Shown here: in pieces, positions 17,743 through 26,753 of the stretch
Numbering within the stretch: the stretch's first letter is position 1
How the letters are laid out: every line of letters begins with the position of its first letter
From: Caulobacteraceae bacterium
Lineage (GTDB): Bacteria; Pseudomonadota; Alphaproteobacteria; Caulobacterales; Caulobacteraceae
Assembly (NCBI GenBank): GCA_947475735.1
Contig: CANJLQ010000002.1
Location: 1-64,000, forward strand
Reading direction: 5' to 3'
DNA length: 64,000 nucleotides
The notes under the pieces: generated by a model
Database searches by the model: none
What the model saw: only the letters and a program-made list of their open reading frames with translations
Told to the model about the DNA's origin: nothing
Made by a program: the position numbers and the translations under genes

Positions 17743-18603
17743 TCAGCCGGCTTCGTAACCGGTTTCCGGTGCCGATTGACCGACCAAAAGCGACGGATTG
17801 ATCTGCCGGTCGCGCCAGCGCAGCCGCCAGCACAGGTGCGGGCCCGTCGCGCGACCCGTCATGCCGACCGCCCCGATGACCTGTCCCCGGGTGATTCGCT
17901 GGGTCGGAAGGACGTCGATCCGGGACTGATGGAGGTAGGCCGAGATCAGTCCCTGGCCGTGGTCGATCAGCGTGAGGCCCCCTTCGAAATGCATCCCCGG
18001 TTGTGCCAGGGTGACGACGCCGCCGGCGGGGGCGCGGATCGGCGTCCCCTGCGGGGCGGCCAGATCGATGCCGTAATGAGGCCGCGCCGGGGTCCCGTTC
18101 AGCACCCTCTGGGCACCCCAGGCGCTGCTGATCCGGTAGCTGTCGAGCGGCCATGTGAAGCCCGCGCCGAAGTCGTCGGTGTCGATCCGGCTGGCGAAGC
18201 CCTCGGTCTTCAGCGCGACCTCGCGCTGGATCCGCTCCAGCAGGGCGGGATCGCTGGGTTCGACCGTGGAGGGCGGCAGGCCGTCGATGCGGCTGGATGG
18301 AAAGGCGCCCGTCAGGAGGGTCAAGGAGCGGCGCTGGGAGCGGGTGCCCGAGCGCGCCTCAAGCGACACTGTCGTTGGCCCGTCGCGGTCGAACCCGACG
18401 ATGAAGGCACCCGTGGCCGACGCGGTCGTCAGGGCCTCTCCGTCCACGAAGATCAAGGCCCGGGGCCAGGTTCGGCCCATCACGAAACCGCCCTGGACGG
18501 CCCGCCCCGACAGCACCAGGTCCGCCGGGTCGCGCGCGACGGCGGGCCTCGCCAGGGCGGCCGCTCCGACGCCGATCAGCAGACGGCGCCGGTCCGGATT
18601 CAC
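17743..18603 (-). CDS. M23 (LytM) family peptidase with altered zinc motif
   Basis: 286 residues with a Tat-like N-terminus (RRRLLIGVGAAALARPAVA) and a C-terminal M23 domain. HYGID (His176, Asp180) is intact, but the second motif, normally HxH, reads GPHLCW (His256, Cys258), so one zinc ligand is Cys instead of His. It should act on peptidoglycan cross-bridges in the periplasm, or be a regulatory LytM protein if inactive. It begins with GTG overlapping the DUF2093 stop (GTGA). Confidence 0.85.
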   Translation of the reverse strand: MNPDRRRLLIGVGAAALARPAVARDPADLVLSGRAVQGGFVMGRTWPRALIFVDGEALTTASATGAFIVGFDRDGPTTVSLEARSGTRSQRRSLTLLTGAFPSSRIDGLPPSTVEPSDPALLERIQREVALKTEGFASRIDTDDFGAGFTWPLDSYRISSAWGAQRVLNGTPARPHYGIDLAAPQGTPIRAPAGGVVTLAQPGMHFEGGLTLIDHGQGLISAYLHQSRIDVLPTQRITRGQVIGAVGMTGRATGPHLCWRLRWRDRQINPSLLVGQSAPETGYEAG

Positions 18604-18794
18604 GGCTCGACCATCCGGGCCATGGCTTCGACGGGGCTGTAGTAGGCTTCCTGGCGCTCGGCGGACCAGTACCGGAGCACTTCCAGCGGGATGGGCCTGT
18701 CGGTCACGGCACAGCGCACGAAGGGGCCGGGCTTCAGCACGGCGAACTCGCCGTCGCCATAGTGGAGAGAGGCCGGGGTCGGAGCGTTGGTCAT
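18600..18794 (-). CDS. DUF2093-type small protein
   Basis: 64 residues, MTNAPTPASLHYGDGEFAVL, then KPGPFVRCAVTDRPIPL and LRYWSAERQEAYYSP. This matches the short DUF2093 family of alphaproteobacteria, which has no assigned function. It lies 28 bases downstream of xseA and is translationally coupled to the M23 peptidase, so the three may form one operon. Confidence 0.8.
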   Translation of the reverse strand: MTNAPTPASLHYGDGEFAVLKPGPFVRCAVTDRPIPLEVLRYWSAERQEAYYSPVEAMARMVEP

Positions 18795-18822
18795 GAGGCG
18801 CAGAATAGCGCGCGCGCAGCCC

Positions 18823-20415
18823 TCAGAACAGATCGCCTTGCGAAAAGGCAGTCGGTTTCGCCTTCGGAGCGGGTTTGGATCGGGGCGGACCGTCCCCGTC
18901 GATCTGGGCCCCGCGTGTCCCGTCGGGGAAGACCAGGGTCACGGCCATTCCCGGCGTCAGGGCCGAGACAGAGGTGATCATCGCTCCGTGCTCGTCGTCG
19001 ATACGGGCGAAACCGGGCCGGGGACGTTTGGGATCCAGTCCTGCCAGCGTCCGGGCAAGAGCCCCCAGCCGGGTTCGCGCCGTCTCCAGAGACTGCGGCA
19101 CAGGGCGCTCCAGACGCGCCGACACGGCGTCGAGCCGGGCCGCGCGCTGATCCAGACGACGACGCAGTGGCTCAAGGGACAGCCGACCGGCCACGCGCAG
19201 CAAGCGTCGCTCATGCACGGCCGCATTGGCCGAAAGCGCCGCAGAGAGCCGGGTGCCCTGAGCCGACAGGCGCGCCGTCCTTTGTTCCAGCGCGCGCTCC
19301 AGAAGCGCGGGCGCCAGCCGGGCCGTGGTGCCCGCCAACCGCCGGTGATGCGCCTCGGTGTTCCTGTGGAGCCCCGCCAGCAAGCGGCTGGCCGCATGAT
19401 CGAGCCTCTGTTGAGGCACCGCGACCAGTTCCTCGGGCCGGGCCGGCAGACCGCGCGCAACGGACCGGAGCCGGACGCGGCGGTCCTCCAGCAGACGGGC
19501 CCCCGCCCGGTCCAGCCGCCGCTCCAGGTCGGTGAGAGACGCGCGCAGTTCGGCCAGCACCGGCGTCGCCATCTCCGCGGCACCCGTGGGGGTCGGCGCG
19601 CGGCGGTCGGACACGTAGTCGATCAGCGTCGTGTCCGTCTCGTGGCCGACCGCCGAGATGATCGGGATCGTCGCGGCCGAGACGGTCCGGGCCAGACCCT
19701 CGTCGTTGAAGCACCACAGGTCCTCGACCGAGCCGCCGCCGCGGGCCACGATCAGCAGGTCGGGACGCGGGATCGACCCGCCGCGCGTCAGGGCGTCGAA
19801 GCCCCGGATGGCGGCCGAGACCTGGCCACAGGCGGCGTCACCCTGGACCACCACCGGCCAGACGATCACATGGCAGGGCCAACGCTCCGCGATGCGGTGC
19901 AGGATGTCGCGGATGACAGCACCGGTCGGACTGGTGATCACGCCGATGGTGGCCGGATAGGTGGGGATCGCGCGCTTGCGACCGGCCTCGAACAGCCCCT
20001 CGGAGGCCAGCCTGGCTTTCAACCGCTCCAGCTGGGCCAACAGGGCCCCTGCCCCCGCCGCCTCCATCGACTCGATGACGATCTGATACGACGACCGCGC
20101 CGGGTAGGAGGTGATCTTGCCGGTGACGATGACCTCCAGCCCGGTCTCGGGCTGGACACCAAGGCCCCGGACCGCGCCTTTCCAGACCACGCCGTCGATC
20201 GCGGACTTGTCGTCCTTGAGCGTCAGATAGATGTGGCCGGAGGCGTGTCGGTTGACCTTGGACACCTCGCCCCGCAGCCGGACATGGCCGAACCGATCCT
20301 CCAGCGTCCGTTTCAGGGCGAACGAAAGCTCCGAAATGGACAGCGGGGGATTGTTGTCGCGCGGCTCGACAGGAGGCGTTTCCGGCGCACCCGCGAAGAC
20401 GTAGTCGTCGGTCAT
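18823..20415 (-). CDS. xseA: Exodeoxyribonuclease VII large subunit
   Basis: 530 residues from [18 protein letters not shown]. An N-terminal OB-fold ([28 protein letters not shown], shown here as [20 protein letters not shown]) leads to the catalytic core ([52 protein letters not shown]) and a long helical C-terminal part rich in Arg and Leu. With XseB it degrades single-stranded DNA to oligonucleotides. xseB is not seen nearby. An extension to 20571 is open but overlaps the small membrane-protein gene on the other strand. Confidence 0.95.
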   Translation of the reverse strand: MTDDYVFAGAPETPPVEPRDNNPPLSISELSFALKRTLEDRFGHVRLRGEVSKVNRHASGHIYLTLKDDKSAIDGVVWKGAVRGLGVQPETGLEVIVTGKITSYPARSSYQIVIESMEAAGAGALLAQLERLKARLASEGLFEAGRKRAIPTYPATIGVITSPTGAVIRDILHRIAERWPCHVIVWPVVVQGDAACGQVSAAIRGFDALTRGGSIPRPDLLIVARGGGSVEDLWCFNDEGLARTVSAATIPIISAVGHETDTTLIDYVSDRRAPTPTGAAEMATPVLAELRASLTDLERRLDRAGARLLEDRRVRLRSVARGLPARPEELVAVPQQRLDHAASRLLAGLHRNTEAHHRRLAGTTARLAPALLERALEQRTARLSAQGTRLSAALSANAAVHERRLLRVAGRLSLEPLRRRLDQRAARLDAVSARLERPVPQSLETARTRLGALARTLAGLDPKRPRPGFARIDDEHGAMITSVSALTPGMAVTLVFPDGTRGAQIDGDGPPRSKPAPKAKPTAFSQGDLF

Positions 20416-20479
20416 GTGGGATCCATAGCCTGCGTCGCGCTGTCCGGGAACGTCTGCGGCGAAGGTTCGTTGTGGCCCG

Positions 20480-20623
20480 ATGACGAGACCCGACGACGAC
20501 ACGCCCGATCCGCGAGAGCGGGATCTGTCCCGCCGGAGCCAGACGTCGTCGGTCGGCATCTGGCTGATCATCGCCCTGATCCTGATGGGCGGCGCTCTCG
20601 TCTACTTTCTCTCCGCCCTTTGA
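20480..20623 (+). CDS. 47-residue single-pass membrane protein
   Basis: The ATG at 20480 opens a frame ending with TGA at 20621-20623: a charged N-terminus ([20 protein letters not shown]) followed by one clear transmembrane helix (about residues 25-44, [20 protein letters not shown]). It is too short for most gene callers but has a hydrophobic helix, a normal start, and a position 13 bases before a lipoprotein gene on the same strand. Function unknown. Confidence 0.5.
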   Translation: MTRPDDDTPDPRERDLSRRSQTSSVGIWLIIALILMGGALVYFLSAL

Positions 20624-20636
20624 CAGGACCTTCTTG

Positions 20637-21068
20637 ATGACCCGACTGCTTGTCCCCGCGCTCAGCCTGACCCTGCTCGGCCTCGCCGCCTGCTCCGACA
20701 ATGGACCCGGCGCGGTCGAAGCCACCGCCCCGGGCGCGGCGCCGGTCGAAGTCAGCCAGAACCGCGCCGACACGGCCGCGACCTCGGTCGCGCTGGCGCT
20801 CGGCATGACGAAGGATCAGCTGGAGGACGCCGACCTGATCTCCCCGGCACCGGGCTTCACCGATCTGGGCGACATCGAGACCCTGGTGCTGAACGCCTCC
20901 GGCCGGGTGACCGGGCTGGTCATCGATCTGGAGGGTGTCGATACCGACGTTGTCGTACCCGTGGACCAGGTGACGTCGGTGCGCCGCGAGGACGACGTCG
21001 ACCTGTCGACGACGCTCAGCCAGGCGCAGCTCCAGGCCCTGCCCGTCTACAACGGCCCCGCCGCCTGA
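20637..21068 (+). CDS. Lipoprotein with PRC-barrel-like domain
   Basis: 143 residues from MTRLLVPALSLTLLGLAACS, a lipoprotein signal with lipobox LAAC. The mature part contains GDIETLVLNASGRVTGLVID and VVVPVDQVTSV, resembling a PRC-barrel fold. A TTG one codon upstream is a weaker alternative start. It lies between the 47-residue membrane protein and purD. Role unknown; periplasmic and lipid-anchored by prediction. Confidence 0.7.
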   Translation: MTRLLVPALSLTLLGLAACSDNGPGAVEATAPGAAPVEVSQNRADTAATSVALALGMTKDQLEDADLISPAPGFTDLGDIETLVLNASGRVTGLVIDLEGVDTDVVVPVDQVTSVRREDDVDLSTTLSQAQLQALPVYNGPAA

Positions 21069-21123
21069 CGACAGACGCCGGTCGGGCCTTGACCCGATCG
21101 GCGGTCACGGCCATTGCCCGCCC

Positions 21124-22413
21124 ATGGATATCCTCCTTGTCGGGTCGGGCGGGCGCGAGCACGCCCTGGCCTGGAAAATCCGGCAGTCGCCCCTCGTCGA
21201 GCGGCTGTACTGCGCCCCGGGAAACCCCGGCATCGCCAAGGTCGCCGAGTGCCTGCCCGGCTTCAAGGCGAACGACGCCGACGGCCTGGCGCGACTGGCG
21301 AGAGAGCTGGGCGTCGGGCTGGTGGTGGTGGGCCCCGAGGTCGCGCTGGAAGCCGGCCTCGCCGACCGGCTGAACGCGGCGGGAATCCCCTGCTTCGGGC
21401 CGACGGCGCGGGCGGCGCAGCTGGAGACGTCCAAGGCGTTTTCCAAGGCCTTCATGGCCCGGCACGAGATTCCGACGGCCCACTATGGCGTCTATGAGCG
21501 GCTCAAGGACGCGCGGGCCGCGCTGAAGGTGTTCAAGCCGCCGTATGTCATCAAGGCCGACGGCCTGGCGGCGGGCAAGGGCGTGGCCATCAGCCCGGAT
21601 CGCCACGACGCCGAGGCGGAGATCGAGCGGATGCTGGGCGGGCGCTTCGGCACCGCCGGGGCCCGCGTCGTCATCGAGGAGTTCATGGAGGGCGAGGAGG
21701 GCTCTCTGTTCGCGCTGTGCGACGGCAAGCGCGCCCTGCTGTTCGGCGGCGCCCAGGATCACAAGCGCGCCTACGACGGCGACCTGGGACCCAACACCGG
21801 TGGCATGGGGGCCTATTCGCCCGCGCCTGTGTTCGACGAGGAGCTGGTGATGGCGGCCAATCGCCGGATCGTCCAGCCGACCCTGAAGGCCATGGCCCTG
21901 GAAGGCGCGCCCTATCGAGGGGTGCTGTACGCCGGCTTGATGGCCACCGAGGACGGCCCCAGGGTCGTGGAGTTCAACGCCCGCTTCGGCGACCCGGAAT
22001 GCCAGGTGCTGATGATGCGGCTGGCGGTCGATATCGTGCCCTATCTGCTGGCCTGCGCGCGCGGCGACGTCTCACGACTGCCCGAACCGGAGTTCAAGCC
22101 CGGGACGGTGATCTGCGTGGTGATGGCGGCCAAAGGCTATCCCGACAGTCCGCTGGAAGGCTCCATCATCCGGGGCGCGGACCAGGACTTCGGCCCGCAT
22201 GTCCAGGTGTTCCACGCCGGCACGGCGCGGGACGAGGACGGCACCCTGAAGGCCGTCGGGGGTCGTGTGCTGAACGTCTGCGCCGAGGGTGCCGATATCC
22301 TCGAGGCGCGCGAGCGGGCCTATCGCGCCGTACGGATGATCGACTGGCCCGGCGGCTTCAACCGCACCGACATCGGCTGGCGCGCGGTCGAGCGCGAACC
22401 GGTCGAAGACTAG
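21124..22413 (+). CDS. purD: Phosphoribosylamine-glycine ligase (GAR synthetase)
   Basis: 429 residues with the PurD pattern: MDILLVGSGGREHALAWKI at the N-terminus, FGPTARAAQLE, KADGLAAGKGV, DHKRAYDGDLGPNTGGMGAY, and VEFNARFGDPE in the ATP-grasp core. It joins phosphoribosylamine and glycine in the second step of purine synthesis. The final four bases overlap the convergent hydrolase gene. Confidence 0.97.
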   Translation: MDILLVGSGGREHALAWKIRQSPLVERLYCAPGNPGIAKVAECLPGFKANDADGLARLARELGVGLVVVGPEVALEAGLADRLNAAGIPCFGPTARAAQLETSKAFSKAFMARHEIPTAHYGVYERLKDARAALKVFKPPYVIKADGLAAGKGVAISPDRHDAEAEIERMLGGRFGTAGARVVIEEFMEGEEGSLFALCDGKRALLFGGAQDHKRAYDGDLGPNTGGMGAYSPAPVFDEELVMAANRRIVQPTLKAMALEGAPYRGVLYAGLMATEDGPRVVEFNARFGDPECQVLMMRLAVDIVPYLLACARGDVSRLPEPEFKPGTVICVVMAAKGYPDSPLEGSIIRGADQDFGPHVQVFHAGTARDEDGTLKAVGGRVLNVCAEGADILEARERAYRAVRMIDWPGGFNRTDIGWRAVEREPVED

Positions 22414-23405
22414 CGGCTCAGCCGGGGCAGGACCTCCGGCGCTCGACTCGGCAAGGGGGCGTCCGGGTCGCGCAGAAGGGCCTCGACGTCGCGGAACACG
22501 ACCTCGGCCTGGAGGTCGCGGTTCAGCAGATGCCAGCCGTCGGGGTACCACGCCGTGCGCAGGTTCGGCGGCGAGCCGGAGCGGACCAGCGCCCGACGCA
22601 TGGGCCCCTTCTCGATGATCTGGTCGAGGGCACCGTAGAGGAGCGCCACCGGGCCCCTCATCTGCCCCAGGGCGTTGGTCGCGCTCTCCATCAGATCGAC
22701 CAGCCCATACAGGGCGTCGAAGCGGGTCGAACGGAGAAAACGCGGGTCGTTGCCGTTGGCGATCAGTTCGACCAGATTGTCGGTCGCGCGGATGTCCCGC
22801 ACCGCCCAGTCCGGCGGTTCGACCGCGCGGCTGCCCAGAACGCGGGCCGCGACCCACAGGCTGACCCGGTTGGGCAGGCTCTGGCTGGACCATCCCCAGA
22901 CGGCGGGGGCCAGCAGGATGGCCTGATCGGCGGCGGGTGGACGGTCTGAGGCGAAGGCCGACACCGCCACGGCTCCGCCCATGCTTTCCCCGACGACGGC
23001 GATCCGCGCATCCGGATGGCGGCGGCGGATCAGGGCGACGACGGTGCGCAGGTCCTCGACCATCACGGCTTCGCCGGCCCAGACGCCCCGGCCCGGCGAC
23101 GCCCCGAAGCCGCGCTGGTCATAGGCGTAGGTGACGATGCCCCGCTCGGCCCACCAGGGACCGGCCAGGCGGAAGGCGGCGGAGTGGTCGTTCATGCCGT
23201 GCAGCGCCACCACGACGCCCCAGGGTTCGGCGTCCGGCCCCCAGCGCCGGTAAGGCAGACGCGCCCCGTCCTGAACCACGAAGGCATCGTCGGCGATCAC
23301 GGGCCCCCCGAAGTCCGGTGGCGGGGTCAGGGGCGGCTGGATCGCAGGCGTCGCACAGCCGGCCGTGGCCAGGCTCAGCGCCAGGGCGATCAGGGCGCGC
23401 CTCAT
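22410..23405 (-). CDS. Alpha/beta-hydrolase lipoprotein (monoacylglycerol-lipase-like)
   Basis: 331 residues from MRRALIALALSLATAGCATP: lipoprotein signal with lipobox Cys17, then an alpha/beta-hydrolase fold with ALHGMNDHSAAF (oxyanion), YDQRGFGASPGRG and nucleophile Ser141 in VGESMGG; the C-terminal Asp/His pair is likely in LYGALDQI and GWHLLN. Family members hydrolyse lipids or lysophospholipids. The start overlaps the UDG-family stop by four bases. Confidence 0.85.
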   Translation of the reverse strand: MRRALIALALSLATAGCATPAIQPPLTPPPDFGGPVIADDAFVVQDGARLPYRRWGPDAEPWGVVVALHGMNDHSAAFRLAGPWWAERGIVTYAYDQRGFGASPGRGVWAGEAVMVEDLRTVVALIRRRHPDARIAVVGESMGGAVAVSAFASDRPPAADQAILLAPAVWGWSSQSLPNRVSLWVAARVLGSRAVEPPDWAVRDIRATDNLVELIANGNDPRFLRSTRFDALYGLVDLMESATNALGQMRGPVALLYGALDQIIEKGPMRRALVRSGSPPNLRTAWYPDGWHLLNRDLQAEVVFRDVEALLRDPDAPLPSRAPEVLPRLSR

Positions 23406-23998
23406 GCCGCCAGAAGGTCCCGGACGCGCTGGCGCAGCCACGGCACGACCTCGGCTTCGAACCCCGGATTGCGCTTCAGCCAGGCCGTATTGCGCCACGA
23501 GGGATGCGGCATCGGCAAGACCGTCGGGCCGTATTCGCGCCAGGCGGCCACCGTGTCGGTCATCGTCGCCTTGACGCGATCGCCCAGGGCCCACGTCTGG
23601 GCGTAGCCCCCGACCAGCAGGGTCAGCTCCATGTCCGGCAGAGCCGCCATCAACCGGGGTCGCCACAGGGTCGCGCAGCGGCGTGGCGGGGGATAATCGC
23701 CGCCCCTCGGTGCGGTGCCGGGATAGCAGAACGCCTGGGCCGCCACGCCGATGCGTCGGTCGCCGTAGAAGGTCTCGCTGTCGATCCCCATCCAGTCGCG
23801 CAGTCGGTCGCCGGAAGGGTCGGTGAAGGGCAAGCCGCTTTCGTGGACACGGCGGCCCGGCGCCTGGCCGCAGATCAGGAGGCGGGTCTCGGGGAATACG
23901 CGCACGACCGGGCGCGGCTCGTGCGGCAGGTCGCCGACACAGGCGCGGCAGGCGCGAATGTCCGAAAGGACCGCCTCCAGATCAGGCGAAGTCGCCAT
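23402..23998 (-). CDS. Uracil-DNA-glycosylase superfamily protein
   Basis: 198 residues. The UDG-superfamily pattern is visible as LICGQAPGRRVHESGLPF (motif 1) and MPHPSWRN (motif 2). A short Cys pattern at the N-terminus (IRACRACVGD) is seen in many such proteins, but the four-Cys iron-sulfur set of family 4 is not obvious. Its activity on uracil is not certain. It overlaps the DUF3253 gene by 17 bases and the hydrolase gene by four. Confidence 0.8.
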   Translation of the reverse strand: MATSPDLEAVLSDIRACRACVGDLPHEPRPVVRVFPETRLLICGQAPGRRVHESGLPFTDPSGDRLRDWMGIDSETFYGDRRIGVAAQAFCYPGTAPRGGDYPPPRRCATLWRPRLMAALPDMELTLLVGGYAQTWALGDRVKATMTDTVAAWREYGPTVLPMPHPSWRNTAWLKRNPGFEAEVVPWLRQRVRDLLAA

Positions 23999-24302
23999 CG
24001 TCCTCGACGGCGGGCGGCCGCGCGGCCAGGGCGGCGGCGGTCTCGGCCTCGGTCGGCAGGCGCAGACGGGTCACGCCGCGAAAGTTCGACGGATCGACGA
24101 CCTTGCCCTTTTTGGTGATGGTCAGCCGGCCCTGGCGCATCAGATGCAGCGCCGTGGCCCGCACCTTGGGCAGGACGCGCTGCCATTGCTCGGTCTGAAT
24201 GTGCTTGGCCACGTCCGCCGGCTCTACGGACTTGCCGCCCACGCCCTTCGGATCGGCCTTGGCCAGGGTTTCGAAAATTGCCGCTTCGATTGGGTCGCTC
24301 AT
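23982..24302 (-). CDS. DUF3253-type protein
   Basis: 106 residues from MSDPIEAAIFETLAKADPKG, with VEPADVAKHIQTEQWQRVLP, RATALHLMRQGRLTITKKGK and DPSNFRGVTRLRL. This matches DUF3253, a small winged-helix-like family with no defined role. The start six codons into the longest frame is preferred. It is followed directly by the UDG-family gene. Confidence 0.82.
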   Translation of the reverse strand: MSDPIEAAIFETLAKADPKGVGGKSVEPADVAKHIQTEQWQRVLPKVRATALHLMRQGRLTITKKGKVVDPSNFRGVTRLRLPTEAETAAALAARPPAVEDDGDFA

Positions 24303-24349
24303 CGGGCCTATATGCTGCACTGCGAGAGTGAAAGTAAGGCGGGTTCAAC

Positions 24350-24781
24350 ATGGTGGCCAAGATCACGGTGACGGAGGGCGAGTTCGCCGGATGGCAGACC
24401 TATGACCTGCACGGCACCTTCGACCAGGTGGTGGGGCCCTTCTACTTCAAGCCCGACCCCGACGGCCGCATGCGCTGCGCCTTCCGCGCCGAGCCCAAGC
24501 ACATGAACGCCGGTGACCGGATGCACGGCGGCTGTCTGATGACCTTCGCCGACATCGCCCTGTTCCAGACCGCCTACCAGGAGATGGAGGGCAAGAACGG
24601 CGTGACCGTGCAGCTCGATTCGACCCTGATCGACGGGGCCTATGTCGGCGAACTGATCGAGGCGACGGGGGAGGTCGTTCGGGCGGGCGGGGCCCTGATC
24701 TTCGTGCGCGGCCAGATCACGACGGGCGAGCGGACGCTGATGACCTATTCCGGCATCATCCGGAAGTTCACGCCGCGCTGA
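24350..24781 (+). CDS. PaaI-type hotdog thioesterase
   Basis: 143 residues. The hotdog signature is HMNAGDRMHGGCLMTFADIA, with GVTVQLDSTLIDGAYVGELI and RGQITTGERTLMTYSGIIRK completing the fold. Such enzymes cleave acyl-CoA thioesters; the natural substrate is unknown. It is divergent from the DUF3253 gene and convergent with the GST gene. Confidence 0.88.
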   Translation: MVAKITVTEGEFAGWQTYDLHGTFDQVVGPFYFKPDPDGRMRCAFRAEPKHMNAGDRMHGGCLMTFADIALFQTAYQEMEGKNGVTVQLDSTLIDGAYVGELIEATGEVVRAGGALIFVRGQITTGERTLMTYSGIIRKFTPR

Positions 24782-25402
24782 TCAGACCCCGGCCTTCGCC
24801 GCCGGTCGCGCACGGCACGCGTCCAGCCAGCGATGCAAATGGGTGAACTCCTCGGGCGGGCGGTATTTGACCAGCCGGGCGAAGTCGAGGCCGACGGCAC
24901 CCACGATGTCGGCGATGGTGAACCGATCCAGGGCGATGAACGCGTGGTCCGCCAGATGCCGGTCCAAGGTCCGCATGAAACGCTCTGCGGCGACCCGATT
25001 GTAGTCGGCGACCTGGGGCTGCTGCGTCGACTCCAGGGCGGCCAGGGCCGGATGGGTCAGGCGGACGTTCAGCATGATGGGATTGGCGAGATAGAACTCG
25101 CAGCGGCGGGTCCACATCTCGACGATGGCCTGTTCTCGGGGGTCGTGGCCGAACAGGTTGGGCTCGGGGTACAGCGCCTCCAGATAGCGCCCGATGGCGA
25201 CGGATTCGGAGATGACCGTGCCGTCGTCCAGTTCCAGCGCCGGGACGTGGGGCACGCCCACCCTGGCCCGGTACTCCGGCGTCTTGTGATCGCCCGACAT
25301 GATGTCGACCTGGACGATCTCGACGTCCTCGATGCCCTTCTCGGCCATGACCCAGCGGACGCGTCGGGGATTGGGGGCGCGGTGGGTGTCGTAGAGCTTC
25401 AT
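24782..25402 (-). CDS. Glutathione S-transferase family protein
   Basis: 206 residues from MKLYDTHRAPNPRRVRWVMA. A thioredoxin-like N-terminal domain (VPALELDDGTVISESVAIGRYLE, including the VPALELDDG and SESVAI segments) is followed by a helical C-terminal domain (HAFIALDRFTIADIVGAVGL). The APNPRRVR segment stands where catalytic Ser/Cys/Tyr normally lies. It lies 16 bases downstream of the nucleoside transporter gene on the same strand. Substrate unknown. Confidence 0.87.
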   Translation of the reverse strand: MKLYDTHRAPNPRRVRWVMAEKGIEDVEIVQVDIMSGDHKTPEYRARVGVPHVPALELDDGTVISESVAIGRYLEALYPEPNLFGHDPREQAIVEMWTRRCEFYLANPIMLNVRLTHPALAALESTQQPQVADYNRVAAERFMRTLDRHLADHAFIALDRFTIADIVGAVGLDFARLVKYRPPEEFTHLHRWLDACRARPAAKAGV

Positions 25403-25418
25403 GCGGGCGGTCTCCGGT

Positions 25419-26690
25419 TCAGCCGAATATGGAGGCGGGCATCGCGCCCACAACCGCCGCCGTCATCAGCGTGGCCAGGAAGCCGGCGAGCAGGGCCTTC
25501 CACACCATGCCCAGGACCTCCTCGCGCCGCTCGGGGATCAGGACCGACAGGCCCGTGACGGTGATACCGACCGAGCCGATGTTGGCGAAACCGCACAGGG
25601 CATAGGTCAGCAGCATCCGCGTCCGCTCGCTCATGTCCGCGACCGGCACCTTGCCCAGTTCGATGAAGGCGACGAACTCGGTCAGGGTCAGCTTGACGCC
25701 AAGGAGCCATCCCGCCTTGCCCGCCTCGGACCAGTCCACGCCGATCAGCCAGGCCAGGGGCATGAATATCCATCCCAGCAGACGCTCGACCGTCACCGGC
25801 GCGTCGAACAGCCAGAACCCGCCAATCATGATGTTGACCAGGGCCACCAGGGCGACGAACACGATCAGCACCGCCGAGATGTTCAGCACCACCATTAGAC
25901 CGTCGGCCGTTCCCTTGACGATCGCGTCGATGGCCGAGTCGTACTTCAGCGCTGAGCCGTAGTCGGCGACCGCCCCGCCCTCCCCCGGCTTTTCCGGAAT
26001 GATGATCCGGGCCAGCAGGATGCCCGCCGGAGCGGAGACGATGGAGGCGACCAGCACATGCCCGGCCGCGTTCGGCAACACCGCCGACAGGATCGAGGCA
26101 TAGGCCACCATGGTCGAGCCCGCGACCGTGGCCAGACCAACCACCATCATCAGGAAAATCTCGGAGCGGGTCAGCTTGTCCAGATAGGCCCGGATCACGA
26201 TCGGGCTCTCGATCATGCCAAGAAAGATATTGGCCGCGACTGCGAGCGCCGAAGCCCCGCCCAGGCCCATGGTGCGCTGGAACAGAAGGCCGAAGCCGAG
26301 CGTGATCCACTTCAGAATGCGCCAGTGCCACAGCAGGGCGGACAGCGCCGAGATGACCAGGATCAGCGGCAGGACGTTGAAGGCGAAGGTGAACAGCGCG
26401 CTCTCATTGCCCACGACGTACGGTTGGTCGCCACCAGCCAGATAGCCGAACACGAACTGGGTGCCGCGCGACGTCGCCTGGGCCAGGCCGTCGACCGCCC
26501 CGGTGATGGCCGCCAGAACGCCCTGCGACCCGGGAATGGCGAACAGGGCCAGCACCAGCAGCGCCTGCACAGCGATCGCGCCCAGCGTCAGCCGCCAGGG
26601 GAGCCGCCGCCGGTTCTCCGACACCAGCCAGCAGGCGGCGACGATGACGACGAGCCCGACAAGGCTCTGCAGGTTCAGTGTGCTGAACAT
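25419..26690 (-). CDS. Concentrative nucleoside transporter (NupC/CNT family)
   Basis: 423 residues from MFSTLNLQSLVGLVVIVAA with about ten hydrophobic segments. CNT hallmarks are GLGGASALAVAANIFLGMIE followed by SPIVIRAYL, GSTMVAYASIL, and the C-terminal CGFANIGSVGI. It should import nucleosides coupled to sodium or protons. An upstream start (26726) adds twelve residues with no membrane support. Adjacent to a GST gene and downstream of ilvE on the same strand. Confidence 0.92.
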   Translation of the reverse strand: MFSTLNLQSLVGLVVIVAACWLVSENRRRLPWRLTLGAIAVQALLVLALFAIPGSQGVLAAITGAVDGLAQATSRGTQFVFGYLAGGDQPYVVGNESALFTFAFNVLPLILVISALSALLWHWRILKWITLGFGLLFQRTMGLGGASALAVAANIFLGMIESPIVIRAYLDKLTRSEIFLMMVVGLATVAGSTMVAYASILSAVLPNAAGHVLVASIVSAPAGILLARIIIPEKPGEGGAVADYGSALKYDSAIDAIVKGTADGLMVVLNISAVLIVFVALVALVNIMIGGFWLFDAPVTVERLLGWIFMPLAWLIGVDWSEAGKAGWLLGVKLTLTEFVAFIELGKVPVADMSERTRMLLTYALCGFANIGSVGITVTGLSVLIPERREEVLGMVWKALLAGFLATLMTAAVVGAMPASIFG

Positions 26691-26753
26691 GATCTGGACG
26701 GTCTCCCCCGAACCGCCTTCCTGCACGGCACCCGGACGGACCGCAAGCCGCCG

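Noticed and set aside
23406-23666. N-terminal extension of the alpha/beta-hydrolase
   Set aside because: The internal start gives a textbook lipoprotein signal with lipobox; the extension overlaps the UDG-family gene and would bury the signal.
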